A stretch of DNA of 64,000 nucleotides from Streptacidiphilus fuscans (GCF_015690355.1 NZ_JADPRT010000016.1:1-64000); one strand, 5' to 3'. Positions 25,256-34,280 are shown, numbered from the stretch's first letter. The notes: generated by a model from the letters alone, not told the origin. Numbers and translations: made by a program.

Positions 25256-27030
25256 CGCAGATTCAGGTCGAGCCGGACGTCAACACCTCGGACGACGAGG
25301 ACAGTTCTGACAGTTCTGACATCCTGCTCAACTGGGCCGTCGGTCGCGATGTCGGCAGGGGCGTCGGCTCCGCTCCGGAGGGCCCTCGGCTGCTGCGCCT
25401 GATCGGCGGCCCCGGCAGTGGGAAGAGCAGGCTGCTCGCGATACTGCGCCACGGCTCCGACGCTCGGCCCGCCGGCCCGACCGCGCAGGTGCGGATCGAC
25501 GCCACCGTCTCCGCCGCCGGACAGAGCGCAGCCACGGTGGCTTGGGAGTTGGGCCGCCAGCTCGGCTACGGCCCGCTGGATCCCCGGGAGTTGGTCGCGC
25601 GCGTCGCCGACGACCCGGACCCGGTCACGATCGTCGTCGCCGACCTCCACCGCGCCGGTGTCGGCCTCCCGGGAAACGCGGACGCGGCACCGGAACGGCT
25701 CGCCCCTGCTGCGGAGATCGCCGAGCAGGTCCTCGCTCCGCTGCTGCAACTCCCGCACGTCAGGATCGCTGCGGAGACAGGCACCATCGAGCTGCTCTCG
25801 AACGTCGTGGAGGCCGTCGCGGGCTCCCTCGACATCGACCTCGGGCCCGGCCCCGGTCCGGAGAAGGAAGCGCCGCTGTCCACGGACGAGGCGGACGCGC
25901 CGCCGCTCGGTCCCGGTAGCGACTGGGCCGCCGTGGGGCAGCACGAGCGCGACCGCGCGCTGGCCACGGCCGGCGTCAGAGACCGAAGTCGGCTGCTCAC
26001 GGATCCCGGCTACCTGGTCCACGGCTCCCCCGTCGCGGTGACCGCCGCGCTGGCCGACCCGCAGACGCGTGCTCCCGGCCGCCTGCGTCGCGCCTGGGCG
26101 GCTGCCGCCCCGGCGCTCACCACCCCCGGCATCGACGCCGTCGAGCGCGCTGCGCTGCTACACGCCGCCGCGCTCGACGCGGACAAGGCGCTGGCCACCT
26201 ACCTCCGCCCCCTCGCCGCCACCCACGCGTGGTGCGCCCGCTGGTGCCAACCCGTGGACGGCGCGGTCACCCTGACGGCCATGGCGGACCGGCTGGCCCT
26301 CGTCGACGCAGAGGGCCGGATCAGCTTCTTCGACGCCGACACGGGCGAGCAGGGCGACGTGATCGCCGCCGATCCGGACGTCCGGCCCGGATCGCTCACC
26401 GCCGCAGCCGACCGGCTGTTGATCGGCGCGGGCTCCGACGGCACCGTCCATATCCTCGGCCCCAACGCCCCGTCGCCCGCCGCCGTCGCGGTCGCCGCGC
26501 GCCACAACCTGAGGACGCTCGCGGACGAGGAGGCCCGTCCGCTCGCGCTCGACGGCGGCGCGGGCGTCCCGGTCACCGTGGCCTGCGCGGACGGCCGGGT
26601 GCACCTGTGGCCGCTCGACGGCGCGCCCATGCGCCCGACGACCTACCAGGCCCACGGCCTGCCGATCACCGGCGTGGCCGCGGTCGATCCGAAGGACGGC
26701 CCGCTGCTCGTGGCGACCGGCTCGCTCGACGGCACCGTCCGTCTGTGGGACGGGCATTCCGTGACGGTGATGCCGGTCCCGTCCACGCGCCGGGGCGTCG
26801 TCCCAACGGCATTGGCCGCCATAGACAGCGGTTCCGGCCCGGTCCTCGCCGCCGCCTGGTCCGACCAGCGGATCTGCCTGTGGCACCTGACGTCCGGCCG
26901 GGTGTCCGTCGTGCCCTGGCTGGGTCAGGTCAAGGCCCTCGCCTTCCACGTGGACGACGGCATCCCGACGCTCTCCGTCGCGACCCGGACCACCCTCACC
27001 GCGATCGCCCTGCGACCACTGCCCTGGTGA
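25252..27030 (+). CDS. P-loop NTPase with C-terminal WD40-like repeats
   Basis: A 592-residue protein. After an acidic N-terminus (SDDEDSSDSSD) there is a Walker A motif GGPGSGKS at 52-59 and a Walker B-like VTIVVADLH near 122-130, consistent with a compact STAND/AAA-type ATPase. The C-terminal ~270 residues form degenerate WD40 blades; the clearest are VTVACADGRVHLWPL, LLVATGSLDGTVRLWDG and LAAAWSDQRICLWHL. No effector domain is visible, so it may need a partner. It is coupled to the preceding 39-residue peptide gene and converges, 63 bp apart, with the WXG-like operon. The GTG start is fixed by the overlap. Confidence 0.75.
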   Translation: MTQIQVEPDVNTSDDEDSSDSSDILLNWAVGRDVGRGVGSAPEGPRLLRLIGGPGSGKSRLLAILRHGSDARPAGPTAQVRIDATVSAAGQSAATVAWELGRQLGYGPLDPRELVARVADDPDPVTIVVADLHRAGVGLPGNADAAPERLAPAAEIAEQVLAPLLQLPHVRIAAETGTIELLSNVVEAVAGSLDIDLGPGPGPEKEAPLSTDEADAPPLGPGSDWAAVGQHERDRALATAGVRDRSRLLTDPGYLVHGSPVAVTAALADPQTRAPGRLRRAWAAAAPALTTPGIDAVERAALLHAAALDADKALATYLRPLAATHAWCARWCQPVDGAVTLTAMADRLALVDAEGRISFFDADTGEQGDVIAADPDVRPGSLTAAADRLLIGAGSDGTVHILGPNAPSPAAVAVAARHNLRTLADEEARPLALDGGAGVPVTVACADGRVHLWPLDGAPMRPTTYQAHGLPITGVAAVDPKDGPLLVATGSLDGTVRLWDGHSVTVMPVPSTRRGVVPTALAAIDSGSGPVLAAAWSDQRICLWHLTSGRVSVVPWLGQVKALAFHVDDGIPTLSVATRTTLTAIALRPLPW

Positions 27031-27093
27031 TCTCTCCCGGCCCGGCCTGGTCACGTCTGAGCCGGTTGCCCGAGGGCTCTGGGCCAGGCGGGC

Positions 27094-28047
27094 TCAGCCG
27101 AACTGGGGCTGCACGCCGATGGTCCGGGTCTCCTCGGTCAGCTCACCGAGGTCGGCCTTCGGTGCGTGTGCCCTCCAGGCATGGCGACCGGCGGAGTCGA
27201 GCCCGAGGCGGGTCGCCTCCTCCGCGTTGCCGCTGGTGAGGACGAGCGTCGCCGTCTCCGGCCCGATCGCCAGCACCTCGAACGGTGCGTCGCGCCATGT
27301 GGTCAGCAGGCGGCGGTGGAAGACCCGGTCGCACTGGCCGTCCGTCAGCCGACGGGCCGTCACCGAGCCGTCGTCGGCCGTGCGGTAGGCGGTGAGCTCA
27401 CCCGCGTCGGGCCCGAAGTCGGCGGGCCAGGTGTCGCCTTCGACGTCCACGCCCACGCCGCGCGCCACGCTGCCTGCCGGAGCCTGCGCGACGGGGCCCG
27501 GCGTCAGCCCGCGCTCCTGCGCGGCGGGATAGGAACGCCACCCCGAGTAGCGACCGGCGAAGGCCGCCAGGCCCTTCTCATGGTCCTCGCCGCCGTCCTC
27601 CGCGAGGTGCCAGATCTCCGCACCGCTCGGCACCTCGGCGAGCTCCATCCAGAACTCCGGCACGGCAGCGGGCGCGTACGCGGTGTACCCGGTCCCGAGG
27701 AACGGCGCGGGCAGCACCAGGGACGAACCCAGGCGTTCGGCGGCCTCGGCCGTCCGGCCGCCGAACGAGGCCCGGAACAGCCCCGGCCAGCCGGCCAGGA
27801 ACCGGATCACGAACAGCCCGTCGCCCTCGGGGAAGTCGTCGCCGGCCTCGGCCAGGCCGTGGACCGCGCGCGCCTCGGCCCCGGAGTCGACCCTGGCCAC
27901 GTCCACCATCCGCGAGCACAGCCCCCACATCCGGAAGGGCTCGAACAGGCCGGGCGCGACCCTGTTGCCGACGTACTGCTCCGCGAGTGCGCGGGTGATC
28001 GGCAACTGGACGACGGTCCGTGGGGTCAGGCCCGGGGTGCTGCTCAT
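27094..28047 (-). CDS. Unknown protein, last gene of the WXG-like operon
   Basis: A 317-residue soluble protein with no recognised family. A central segment, PFLGTGYTAYAPAAVPEFW and then SGAEIWHLAEDG (roughly residues 112-150), closely matches the C-terminal segment of the 493-residue protein encoded two genes upstream. The C-terminal half is predicted to be beta-rich (FEVLAIGPETATLVLTSGNAEEATRLGLD). Its ATG overlaps the stop of the preceding gene by four bases (28044-28047). The shared segment and coupling suggest it works with, or protects against, the larger protein. Confidence 0.65.
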   Translation of the reverse strand: MSSTPGLTPRTVVQLPITRALAEQYVGNRVAPGLFEPFRMWGLCSRMVDVARVDSGAEARAVHGLAEAGDDFPEGDGLFVIRFLAGWPGLFRASFGGRTAEAAERLGSSLVLPAPFLGTGYTAYAPAAVPEFWMELAEVPSGAEIWHLAEDGGEDHEKGLAAFAGRYSGWRSYPAAQERGLTPGPVAQAPAGSVARGVGVDVEGDTWPADFGPDAGELTAYRTADDGSVTARRLTDGQCDRVFHRRLLTTWRDAPFEVLAIGPETATLVLTSGNAEEATRLGLDSAGRHAWRAHAPKADLGELTEETRTIGVQPQFG

Positions 28048-28478
28048 CGCTGGTGCTGTTCCTTCCATTCCGCCAGCAGGTCGGTGCGGTGCTCGGTCAG
28101 GTCGGTGACCTCGTCGAGGGGGAACGTCCCCAGGTAGGCGCTGGCTTCGATCCGTTGCAGGTGGTCGGCGACCCGGTCCAGCCGCCGTCCTGCGTACCAG
28201 CCGGTGATCCTCCCACCCGAGGAGCCCTCGGCGTCGAAGGCCTCCCCGCGCCAGCGGAAGGTCCACCGGGTGCGGTACCAGGCCTCCAACTGGCCGGGGT
28301 CGGCAAGAAAGACCCGGGTGGGGTCCTGCGGGTCCGGGCGGAGACCTGCGGGCATCGGGTCGTCCTCCTCGTCACGGACCAGCGCGACCTGGACGGAGGT
28401 GCTGTCGCCGAAAACGCGGTAGACGTCGCCCCGGTACACCGCGAAGTTCCCGGAGCGATGCCGCATTCTCTCAGCCAT
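28044..28478 (-). CDS. Small unknown protein in the WXG-like operon
   Basis: A 144-residue protein without a known domain. It starts RMRHRSGNFAVYRGDVYRVFGDSTSVQVALVRDEED, a beta-strand-rich pattern that resembles the C-terminal part of the 317-residue neighbour, and ends with a helical LTEHRTDLLAEWKEQHQR. It overlaps the upstream gene by eight bases and the downstream gene by four. Size and placement directly after a putative effector would suit an immunity or chaperone protein, but this is inferred from context. Confidence 0.6.
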   Translation of the reverse strand: MAERMRHRSGNFAVYRGDVYRVFGDSTSVQVALVRDEEDDPMPAGLRPDPQDPTRVFLADPGQLEAWYRTRWTFRWRGEAFDAEGSSGGRITGWYAGRRLDRVADHLQRIEASAYLGTFPLDEVTDLTEHRTDLLAEWKEQHQR

Positions 28479-29952
28479 CCAGGCTGCTGTCCGGGCCGCC
28501 GCTCGGGCCGCTGCTCGGGCCGTCCGACCCTGCGTCGTCCGCTCTGACGCCGTCCACCCTCGTCCAGACTCCCCGGTTGTAGTAGCCCACCATGGTCTCG
28601 CGACCGTCCCGGGTCATCTTCCACATCTCCGCGCGGCTCGGAAGCGGCGTGCCACGCGGAAGCAGCCATTCGGGTACACCCGCCGCGGTGTACCCGGTGC
28701 CGGTGAACGGATCCTCCATCACCGACCCGCGTGCGCCGCGCCGCCCGGTCGCGATCCTGGCGACGGAGTCCGCCCGGTCCTGGAGCGAGGCGTCGGCCTC
28801 CGCGTCGCCGACCGCGCCGTAGCTGGGCTCGGCGCTGTCCCCCAACCCCTTGGGCGCGGGGAAGCGCAGCTGGTAGGCCTCCTCGGCGTCCTCAGCGACG
28901 GGCGTCCAGCCCTGGCCCCGGTCGTCCAGGGAGAGACCGTCCCGCAGTTGTGCGGGCGTGGCGAGATCGGCGATGTCGGTGCCCCGGGCGATGGAGTTCC
29001 CGAAGGTGGTCGGGTCGAAGTTGCCGCCGAACAGCTCGTGGTCGTTGGCCAGATATCCCTCGGCAACCTCCCGGTCCACCACCTTGGTGACGATCTGACC
29101 GTCCTGGATCCCGATCGCGTTGCGGACCTCGGCGACCTGCTGAAGCTGATCATCCGTCAGTTCATGAGTGGGGGTGAGCCGCAGCCCGTCGTATTCCTCG
29201 CGGCTGAGGCCGGTGCCGGACAGCGCCTGGTCGATCTCGTCGTCGAAGTTCGGCGAGTCGCGCAGCGCGGCGCTGCCGAACCGCGGCGTGGAGAGCTCCG
29301 CGGCAGCCGGTCCGCCGGGCGGTCCGGCGGTCGTTGCACCGGCCGGTCCGCCGGGCGGTCCGGCGGTCGTTGCACCGGCCGGTCCACCGGACGGTCCGGC
29401 GGGCGATCCGCCGCCGGACCAGCTACTGGATCCGACCTCCTGCCCAAGGGCCCGCCCGATCCTTGTGCCCTGGACCGTGGGCTCCGGGGTCGCCGTAGAC
29501 ATCGTGGAGCCCGGCGTGCCGGGCGTCCCGCCAGCCGGGACCGGCGCCGCATCCGGCGCTTCGGGCGTTGTGAGGGAAGTCGCGGTCGCTGTCGCAGGGA
29601 CAGTCGCAGGACTCGCGGGGGCCTCAGGCGTCGTGGGAACCCCAGGCTGCCTCGGGATCGCGGAGGTCTCGGGGCTTCCGTAGCCTCCAAGGGGCCTCAG
29701 CGTCGGCTGCGAGTCGTCCGTGGGCATTCTGGACCGGAAGTCCTGAGCGGTCTGCGCCTCGTTCGCCGCATGGTCGGCGAGGTTCCTGGAGCCCTTGTCC
29801 GCCGCGTCGTCGACCACTTGGGCGTGTCGTTCGGCGATCTTCGGCAGCGCCTGGTGGACGTCGTCCCTCAGGGCGGCGAAGAGCGCCTTCTCCGCTCCGC
29901 CAGCTGCTCCAACCGCGCCACGGCCCACTTCCGCGCCCCCAGCCGGAGCCAT
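28471..29952 (-). CDS. Putative secreted effector with Ala/Pro-rich linker
   Basis: A 493-residue protein. Residues about 15-75 are helical (FAALRDDVHQALPKIAERHAQVVDDAADKGSRN), followed by ~140 residues of Pro/Thr/Ala linker including a tandem block GGPAGATTAGPP encoded by a 36-bp repeat (about 29310-29395). The C-terminal ~250 residues contain two apparent modules, ending with GTGYTAAGVPEWLLPRG and AEMWKMTRDGRET. The layout (helical targeting head, disordered linker, compact C-terminus) is that of polymorphic effectors in WXG/CpnT-type loci, but no catalytic motif is recognised. The ATG overlaps the stop of the WXG-like gene (TGATG). Confidence 0.6.
   Translation of the reverse strand: MAPAGGAEVGRGAVGAAGGAEKALFAALRDDVHQALPKIAERHAQVVDDAADKGSRNLADHAANEAQTAQDFRSRMPTDDSQPTLRPLGGYGSPETSAIPRQPGVPTTPEAPASPATVPATATATSLTTPEAPDAAPVPAGGTPGTPGSTMSTATPEPTVQGTRIGRALGQEVGSSSWSGGGSPAGPSGGPAGATTAGPPGGPAGATTAGPPGGPAAAELSTPRFGSAALRDSPNFDDEIDQALSGTGLSREEYDGLRLTPTHELTDDQLQQVAEVRNAIGIQDGQIVTKVVDREVAEGYLANDHELFGGNFDPTTFGNSIARGTDIADLATPAQLRDGLSLDDRGQGWTPVAEDAEEAYQLRFPAPKGLGDSAEPSYGAVGDAEADASLQDRADSVARIATGRRGARGSVMEDPFTGTGYTAAGVPEWLLPRGTPLPSRAEMWKMTRDGRETMVGYYNRGVWTRVDGVRADDAGSDGPSSGPSGGPDSSLDG
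29310..29395 (-). repeat. 36-bp tandem repeat in the linker of the effector-like gene
   Basis: Two near-perfect copies and a partial copy of a 36-bp unit encode GGPAGATTAGPP. The reading frame is kept, so changes in copy number would only alter linker length. Confidence 0.75.
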
Positions 29953-30611
29953 CAGAACGCCAGCCCTTGCAGCCCGGCGCGCAGCGCGTCCGCGTGGCCG
30001 CGAAAGGTCTCCGCATGGCCGCGGAGCAGCTCCAGGTGCACCCCCGCCGACCCGTGGTCGATCGCGAAACCCTCGGCGCCGCTCCCCACACCGCCCCCGT
30101 CGCCGGAGGTCTGCGACCAGTCGAGGCCGGACATGGCCCGCTCGATACTCGCGAACAGCGGCTTGGCCGCCGCCTCGATGATCTCCTCGGTGACGTGGCC
30201 GACGATCTGCCGCTTGAGCGACTCGACCAGTCGTCGAGCCGCCTCGACCTCGAACGTGACCGCCAGCGCGGCGAGTTCGACGATAGCCGCGACCTTCTGC
30301 GCGACGATGACGTCCGCCCCGACGTCCAGCGCCTCGGCGAGGGCCTGGCAGCCCGCCACCAGTTCCTCGACGTGCCGGGCGGAGAGCTGCGCCCAGCCCG
30401 ACTGCATCCGCTGGGTCGCCGCGCCCTGGTACGCCTGCGCGAAGTTCGCGAGCGCCGCCGTCGCGTCCTGGTGGCTCTGCTCCACGGCCTGGCCGAACGC
30501 GCGGACCATCGCCGCGAACTGACGTATGTCGTCCTCGTTCAGGTACGGCCAGGGAACGCCGATCGCGTCGAGGAACGTCTCGACCGGCCGCGGAAGGTCG
30601 TCCACCGCCAA
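29952..30611 (-). CDS. WXG100/CpnT N-terminal-domain-like protein
   Basis: A 219-residue, almost entirely helical protein. It starts LPRPVETFLDAIGVPWPYLNEDDIRQFAAMVRAFGQAVEQSHQDATAALANF, then AYQGAATQRMQSGWAQLSARHVEELVAGCQALAEALDVGADVIVAQKVAAIVEL. This is the pattern of the long WXG100-like domains found at the front of CpnT-type toxins and free-standing proteins of type VII-like secretion. It is the first gene of a four-gene overlapping operon. No ESX ATPase (EccC) is visible in the window, so export would depend on a system encoded elsewhere. Confidence 0.75.
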   Translation of the reverse strand: MAVDDLPRPVETFLDAIGVPWPYLNEDDIRQFAAMVRAFGQAVEQSHQDATAALANFAQAYQGAATQRMQSGWAQLSARHVEELVAGCQALAEALDVGADVIVAQKVAAIVELAALAVTFEVEAARRLVESLKRQIVGHVTEEIIEAAAKPLFASIERAMSGLDWSQTSGDGGGVGSGAEGFAIDHGSAGVHLELLRGHAETFRGHADALRAGLQGLAF

Positions 30612-30728
30612 GACAGTCCCCCGTGGTCGGTCGTCGCCGTCGCTGCCGCATCCTACCGACCGAGGGCGGGGGCGCTTCCTCCGCGCCTCCCGCCCTCCGC
30701 GAGCCGCCCACTCACCCTCAGCCTGCGA

Positions 30729-31574
30729 TCACGCCGTCGGGAGGGACGTCCCCTGGACGGCCTGGATGTCGAGCTCGACGCGAAGCGTGGTGCCGATGGC
30801 CGCGATGCCGACCTGGACGACCTGGTTGTAGGTCATCGCGAAGTCCTCGCGGCGCAGTTCGGCCGTCGCCCGGAACGCCGCACGCGTGCCGCCCCACGGG
30901 TCCGGACCGGTACCCAGGTAGGTCAGGTCCAGGTCGACCGGCCGGGTCACCGCGTTCATCGTCAGCTCGCCGTGGACCGTCCAACGGTCCGCGCCCGCCG
31001 CAGAGACGCCACCGGTGCTGCGGTAGGTGATCTCCGGCTGGGCGTCCACGTTCAGGAAGTCCGCCGACCGCAGGTGGTCGTCCCGCATCTTGTTGCCCGT
31101 GTCGATCGACGCCGCACCGATCACGGCATGGACCCGCGACTCCTCGACCCGCTCGGCGATCTCGATCTGCCCGTGGAACTCACCGAAGTGCCCGTGGATG
31201 CTGGAGATCCCCAGATGCTGCGCCACCGCGCCGACCGAGGAATGCGCCGGATCGATCGTCCACGGCCCCGGCGGCGGCAACTCCACCCCGCCCTGCCGCG
31301 CCAGCACCAGGTTCCCCAGATCCGCCCGCCCCGAGGACGCAACGATCGCCGTCGACGCGGTCGGCTGATAGCCCACAGCCGTGACGATCGCGGTGTACAC
31401 GCCCTGCGGCAGCGCCTGCGTCAGCACCACACCGTCGTCGTCCGCCGCCGCCCGCACGACCTGACGACCCGTCATGTCCGTCACGGTCAGCACCGCGTGC
31501 CGAACTGCCCAACCATCCTTCGTCCGCACCCGCGCACGAAGCCCCATGCTGCCCTCACCGATGTGAGTGGTCAT
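30729..31574 (-). CDS. CnaB-like domain fused to YceI domain
   Basis: A 281-residue protein. Residues about 10-90 are a carboxypeptidase-regulatory/CnaB-like beta-sandwich (RVRTKDGWAVRHAVLTVTDMTGRQVV); residues about 98-275 are a YceI lipocalin-like domain (WTIDPAHSSVGAVAQHLGISSIHGHFGEFHGQIEI, then SADFLNVDAQPEITYRSTG). YceI proteins bind polyisoprenoids. There is no signal peptide. Two starts are possible: the ATG at 31574, or the ATG at 31547, which has the better ribosome-binding site (GGTGAGGG). The next gene upstream also carries CnaB-like repeats, and both point the same way. Confidence 0.9.
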   Translation of the reverse strand: MTTHIGEGSMGLRARVRTKDGWAVRHAVLTVTDMTGRQVVRAAADDDGVVLTQALPQGVYTAIVTAVGYQPTASTAIVASSGRADLGNLVLARQGGVELPPPGPWTIDPAHSSVGAVAQHLGISSIHGHFGEFHGQIEIAERVEESRVHAVIGAASIDTGNKMRDDHLRSADFLNVDAQPEITYRSTGGVSAAGADRWTVHGELTMNAVTRPVDLDLTYLGTGPDPWGGTRAAFRATAELRREDFAMTYNQVVQVGIAAIGTTLRVELDIQAVQGTSLPTA

Positions 31575-31682
31575 TGCTACTCGCTACTCCCGATCGTTCT
31601 GTGACGGGTTCCGGCCAACGCCTGTTGCGGGTCGCGCCGCGTGCGTCGGCCGGAACCTGTTCGCCCGCCCTGTCGCTCGTCG

Positions 31683-34280
31683 TCACTCGTCGGAGTGGCC
31701 GAGCTCCACGTCGTGGCCGAGTGCGCCGCGTCCGTCCAGGGTCAGCGAGGACGCGACCGGCGGGTACCCGCTGGCGATCAGCGTGTAGTCGCCCGCGTCC
31801 AGGTCGGAGAAGGCGTAGTCGCCCTCCTCACCGGTGGTCGCGCTGCCCACGACGTTGCCGGCCATGTCGACCAGGGTGACCCGGGCGTCGACCAGCGGGC
31901 GGCGGGCGGCGCCGGCACGCACGGTGCCCTGCAGCTCCAGACCGGCGGCCAGCTCGATCTCGATCCGGGCCGGACCCGTCGTGCCGACCTCGACCGGCAA
32001 CGCGGCCGGGCGGAACCCGGTGGCGTTGACGGCGACCGTGAACGTGCCCGCGCTCAGTGCCTCGAACGTGAACGCGCCGGTGGCGGCGGTCTTTCCGGTG
32101 GCCAGCACCTCGCCGCGGAGGTCGGTGACGACGACCATCGCCTCGGCGACGGGCCGCTGGTCGGCTGCCGCGCGCACCAGGCCGGTCAGACCGCTGGTGC
32201 CGGAGAGCGCGATGTCGTAGGTGAGCGGGTTGTCGCCGACGGCCACGGTGGACGCCTGCGGCCGGTAGCCCTCGGCGGCCGCGATCAGCACATAGCTGCC
32301 CGCGCCCGGCGCGGCGATCCGGTAAGCACCGTCAGCGGCGACCGTCGCACGGCCCAACTGCTGCCCCTGCAGCGAGATCAGGGTGACGGTGGCCGAGCCG
32401 ACCGGTCGGCCGTCGCCGCCGCGCACGGAGCCGTGGATCGTGCTGCCGCTCATGGGAACCTCCTGCTCGACCGGGTCGAGTCCCGCCGACGTGAACGCTG
32501 CGGCCGGCTGCACGTCGGCAGCGGCGGCCAGGGAGACCAACTCCAGCTCGGAGGCGGTCTCTTCCTCCATACCCGCGACGGCCGCGGTTCCCGCCGAGGC
32601 GTCGTCCCCGGCTCCGACGCCCGCGCTCTGCTGCAGGGCGTTCGTCGTCTTCAGCGACACCTCCTTGATGAAGACGACCAGCAGGAAGGAGACGAAGGCG
32701 AACGGTGCGGCGTAGAGGAAGACGTCCCCGATGCCGTGCCCGTAGCTGAGCTCGGTGACCGAGCGGACCACCGGAGGCAGCTTGCTCAGGTCGGGGATCG
32801 CGGCGTTGCCGCCCGACGCGGCCGGCATCGGCAGGCCGAGCGCGGCGAAGGCGTCCTTGCTGTAGTGGGTGATGCGGACGGTGAGCGCGGCCCCGAGGGC
32901 CACGACGCCGAGCGCACCGCCGAGGGACCGGAAGAAGGTGACCAGCGAGCTGGCCGCGCCGAGGTCCTTGGGGGCGACCTGGTTCTGCACCGCGAGCACC
33001 AGGTTCTGCATCATCAGGCCGATGCCGATGCCCAGCAGCGCCATGTAGATGGCCACCTGCCAGTACGGGGTGTCGACCCGGAGCAGTCCGAGCGTGCCCG
33101 CGCCACCGGTCAGGAAGAGACCGCCGGCGACGAGGAACGCCTTCCAGCGTCCGGTGCGGGTGATGACCTGGCCGGACAGCATGGAGGCGACGAAGAGGCC
33201 GCCCACCAGCGGGATGGTCATCACGCCGGACATGGTCGGCGTCTTGCCCCGGCCGAGCTGGAAGTACTGGCTCAGGAAGACGGTGCCCGCGAACATCCCG
33301 ACGCCGACGAAAAGGCTGGCGAACGAGGTCAGGGTGATCGTCTTGTTGCGGAACAGCCGCAGCGGGATGAGCGGCTCGCTCGCCTTGGACTCGACCAGCA
33401 GGAAGATCAGGCCGAGCACGACGGCCCCGGGGACCATCACGTAGGTCTGCCACGACAGCCACGCGTACTGGTCACCGGCCAGGGTGACCCAGACCATCAG
33501 CAGGCAGACCGCGGCGGTGACGAAGAAGGCGCCCAGCCAGTCGACCTTCACCTGACGCTTGACCACCGGCAGGTGGATGGTCTTCTGCAGCACGACCAGC
33601 GCGATCAGCGCGAACGGCACGACCACGTAGAAGCACCAGCGCCAGCCGAGCCAGCTGGTGTCGGTGATGACGCCGCCGATCAGCGGACCGCCGACGGTCG
33701 CGACGGCGAAGGTCGCCCCGAGGTAGCCGCTGTAACGGCCGCGCTCACGCGGCGAGATCATGGCGGCCATGATCACCTGGGAGAGCGCGGACAGACCGCC
33801 CGCGCCGATGCCCTGGACGACACGACAGGCGATCAGCATGCCGGGGTTCTGCGAGAAGCCGGCCACCACCGAGGCGATGATGTAGAGCACCAGGGCGATC
33901 TGGACCAGGAGCTTCTTGCTCACCAGGTCCGACATCTTGCCCCACAGCGGGGTGGTCGCGGTGACCGCGAGCAGCGCCGCCGTGACGATCCAGGTGTAGG
34001 CGCTCTGGCCGCCGCCGATGTCCGAGAGGATGGTCGGCAGTGCGGTCGAGACGATCGTCGAGGAGAGCACGGCGACGAACATGCCGAGCATCAGCCCGGA
34101 CAGTGCCTCCATGATCTGCCGGTGCGACATGGGAGCCTGGTGATCCCCGGAGTGCCCGGAGTTTCCGGAGTTCCCGGTGTGGGAGCCGGGTCGAGAACCG
34201 GATTGAGACCCGCGCGCGGCATGGGATCCATGCTTCGGGGCGGCCTCCCCCCGCACGTCGGTCAGGGTGGTTGATGCCAT
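31683..34280 (-). CDS. DHA2-type MFS exporter fused to three CnaB-like repeats
   Basis: An 865-residue protein. A disordered Ser/Gly/His-rich N-terminus (about 1-50) precedes a 14-helix DHA2 drug:H+ antiporter (about 55-575) with LGMFVAVLSSTIVSTALPTILSDIGGG and WVTAALLAVTATTPLWGKMSDLVSKK-type motifs. After an acidic linker, three carboxypeptidase-regulatory/CnaB-like beta-sandwich repeats follow (about 610-860), each beginning with a GxVR motif. The extra domains are unusual for an exporter. A MarR gene with its own operator lies 146 bp upstream in the same direction and probably controls this gene. Confidence 0.9.
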   Translation of the reverse strand: MASTTLTDVRGEAAPKHGSHAARGSQSGSRPGSHTGNSGNSGHSGDHQAPMSHRQIMEALSGLMLGMFVAVLSSTIVSTALPTILSDIGGGQSAYTWIVTAALLAVTATTPLWGKMSDLVSKKLLVQIALVLYIIASVVAGFSQNPGMLIACRVVQGIGAGGLSALSQVIMAAMISPRERGRYSGYLGATFAVATVGGPLIGGVITDTSWLGWRWCFYVVVPFALIALVVLQKTIHLPVVKRQVKVDWLGAFFVTAAVCLLMVWVTLAGDQYAWLSWQTYVMVPGAVVLGLIFLLVESKASEPLIPLRLFRNKTITLTSFASLFVGVGMFAGTVFLSQYFQLGRGKTPTMSGVMTIPLVGGLFVASMLSGQVITRTGRWKAFLVAGGLFLTGGAGTLGLLRVDTPYWQVAIYMALLGIGIGLMMQNLVLAVQNQVAPKDLGAASSLVTFFRSLGGALGVVALGAALTVRITHYSKDAFAALGLPMPAASGGNAAIPDLSKLPPVVRSVTELSYGHGIGDVFLYAAPFAFVSFLLVVFIKEVSLKTTNALQQSAGVGAGDDASAGTAAVAGMEEETASELELVSLAAAADVQPAAAFTSAGLDPVEQEVPMSGSTIHGSVRGGDGRPVGSATVTLISLQGQQLGRATVAADGAYRIAAPGAGSYVLIAAAEGYRPQASTVAVGDNPLTYDIALSGTSGLTGLVRAAADQRPVAEAMVVVTDLRGEVLATGKTAATGAFTFEALSAGTFTVAVNATGFRPAALPVEVGTTGPARIEIELAAGLELQGTVRAGAARRPLVDARVTLVDMAGNVVGSATTGEEGDYAFSDLDAGDYTLIASGYPPVASSLTLDGRGALGHDVELGHSDE

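Noticed and set aside
31641..34274. 877-codon open frame antisense to the DHA2 exporter
   Set aside because: Its product is low-complexity Gly/Arg/Asp-rich; the reverse strand has a complete MFS plus CnaB protein.
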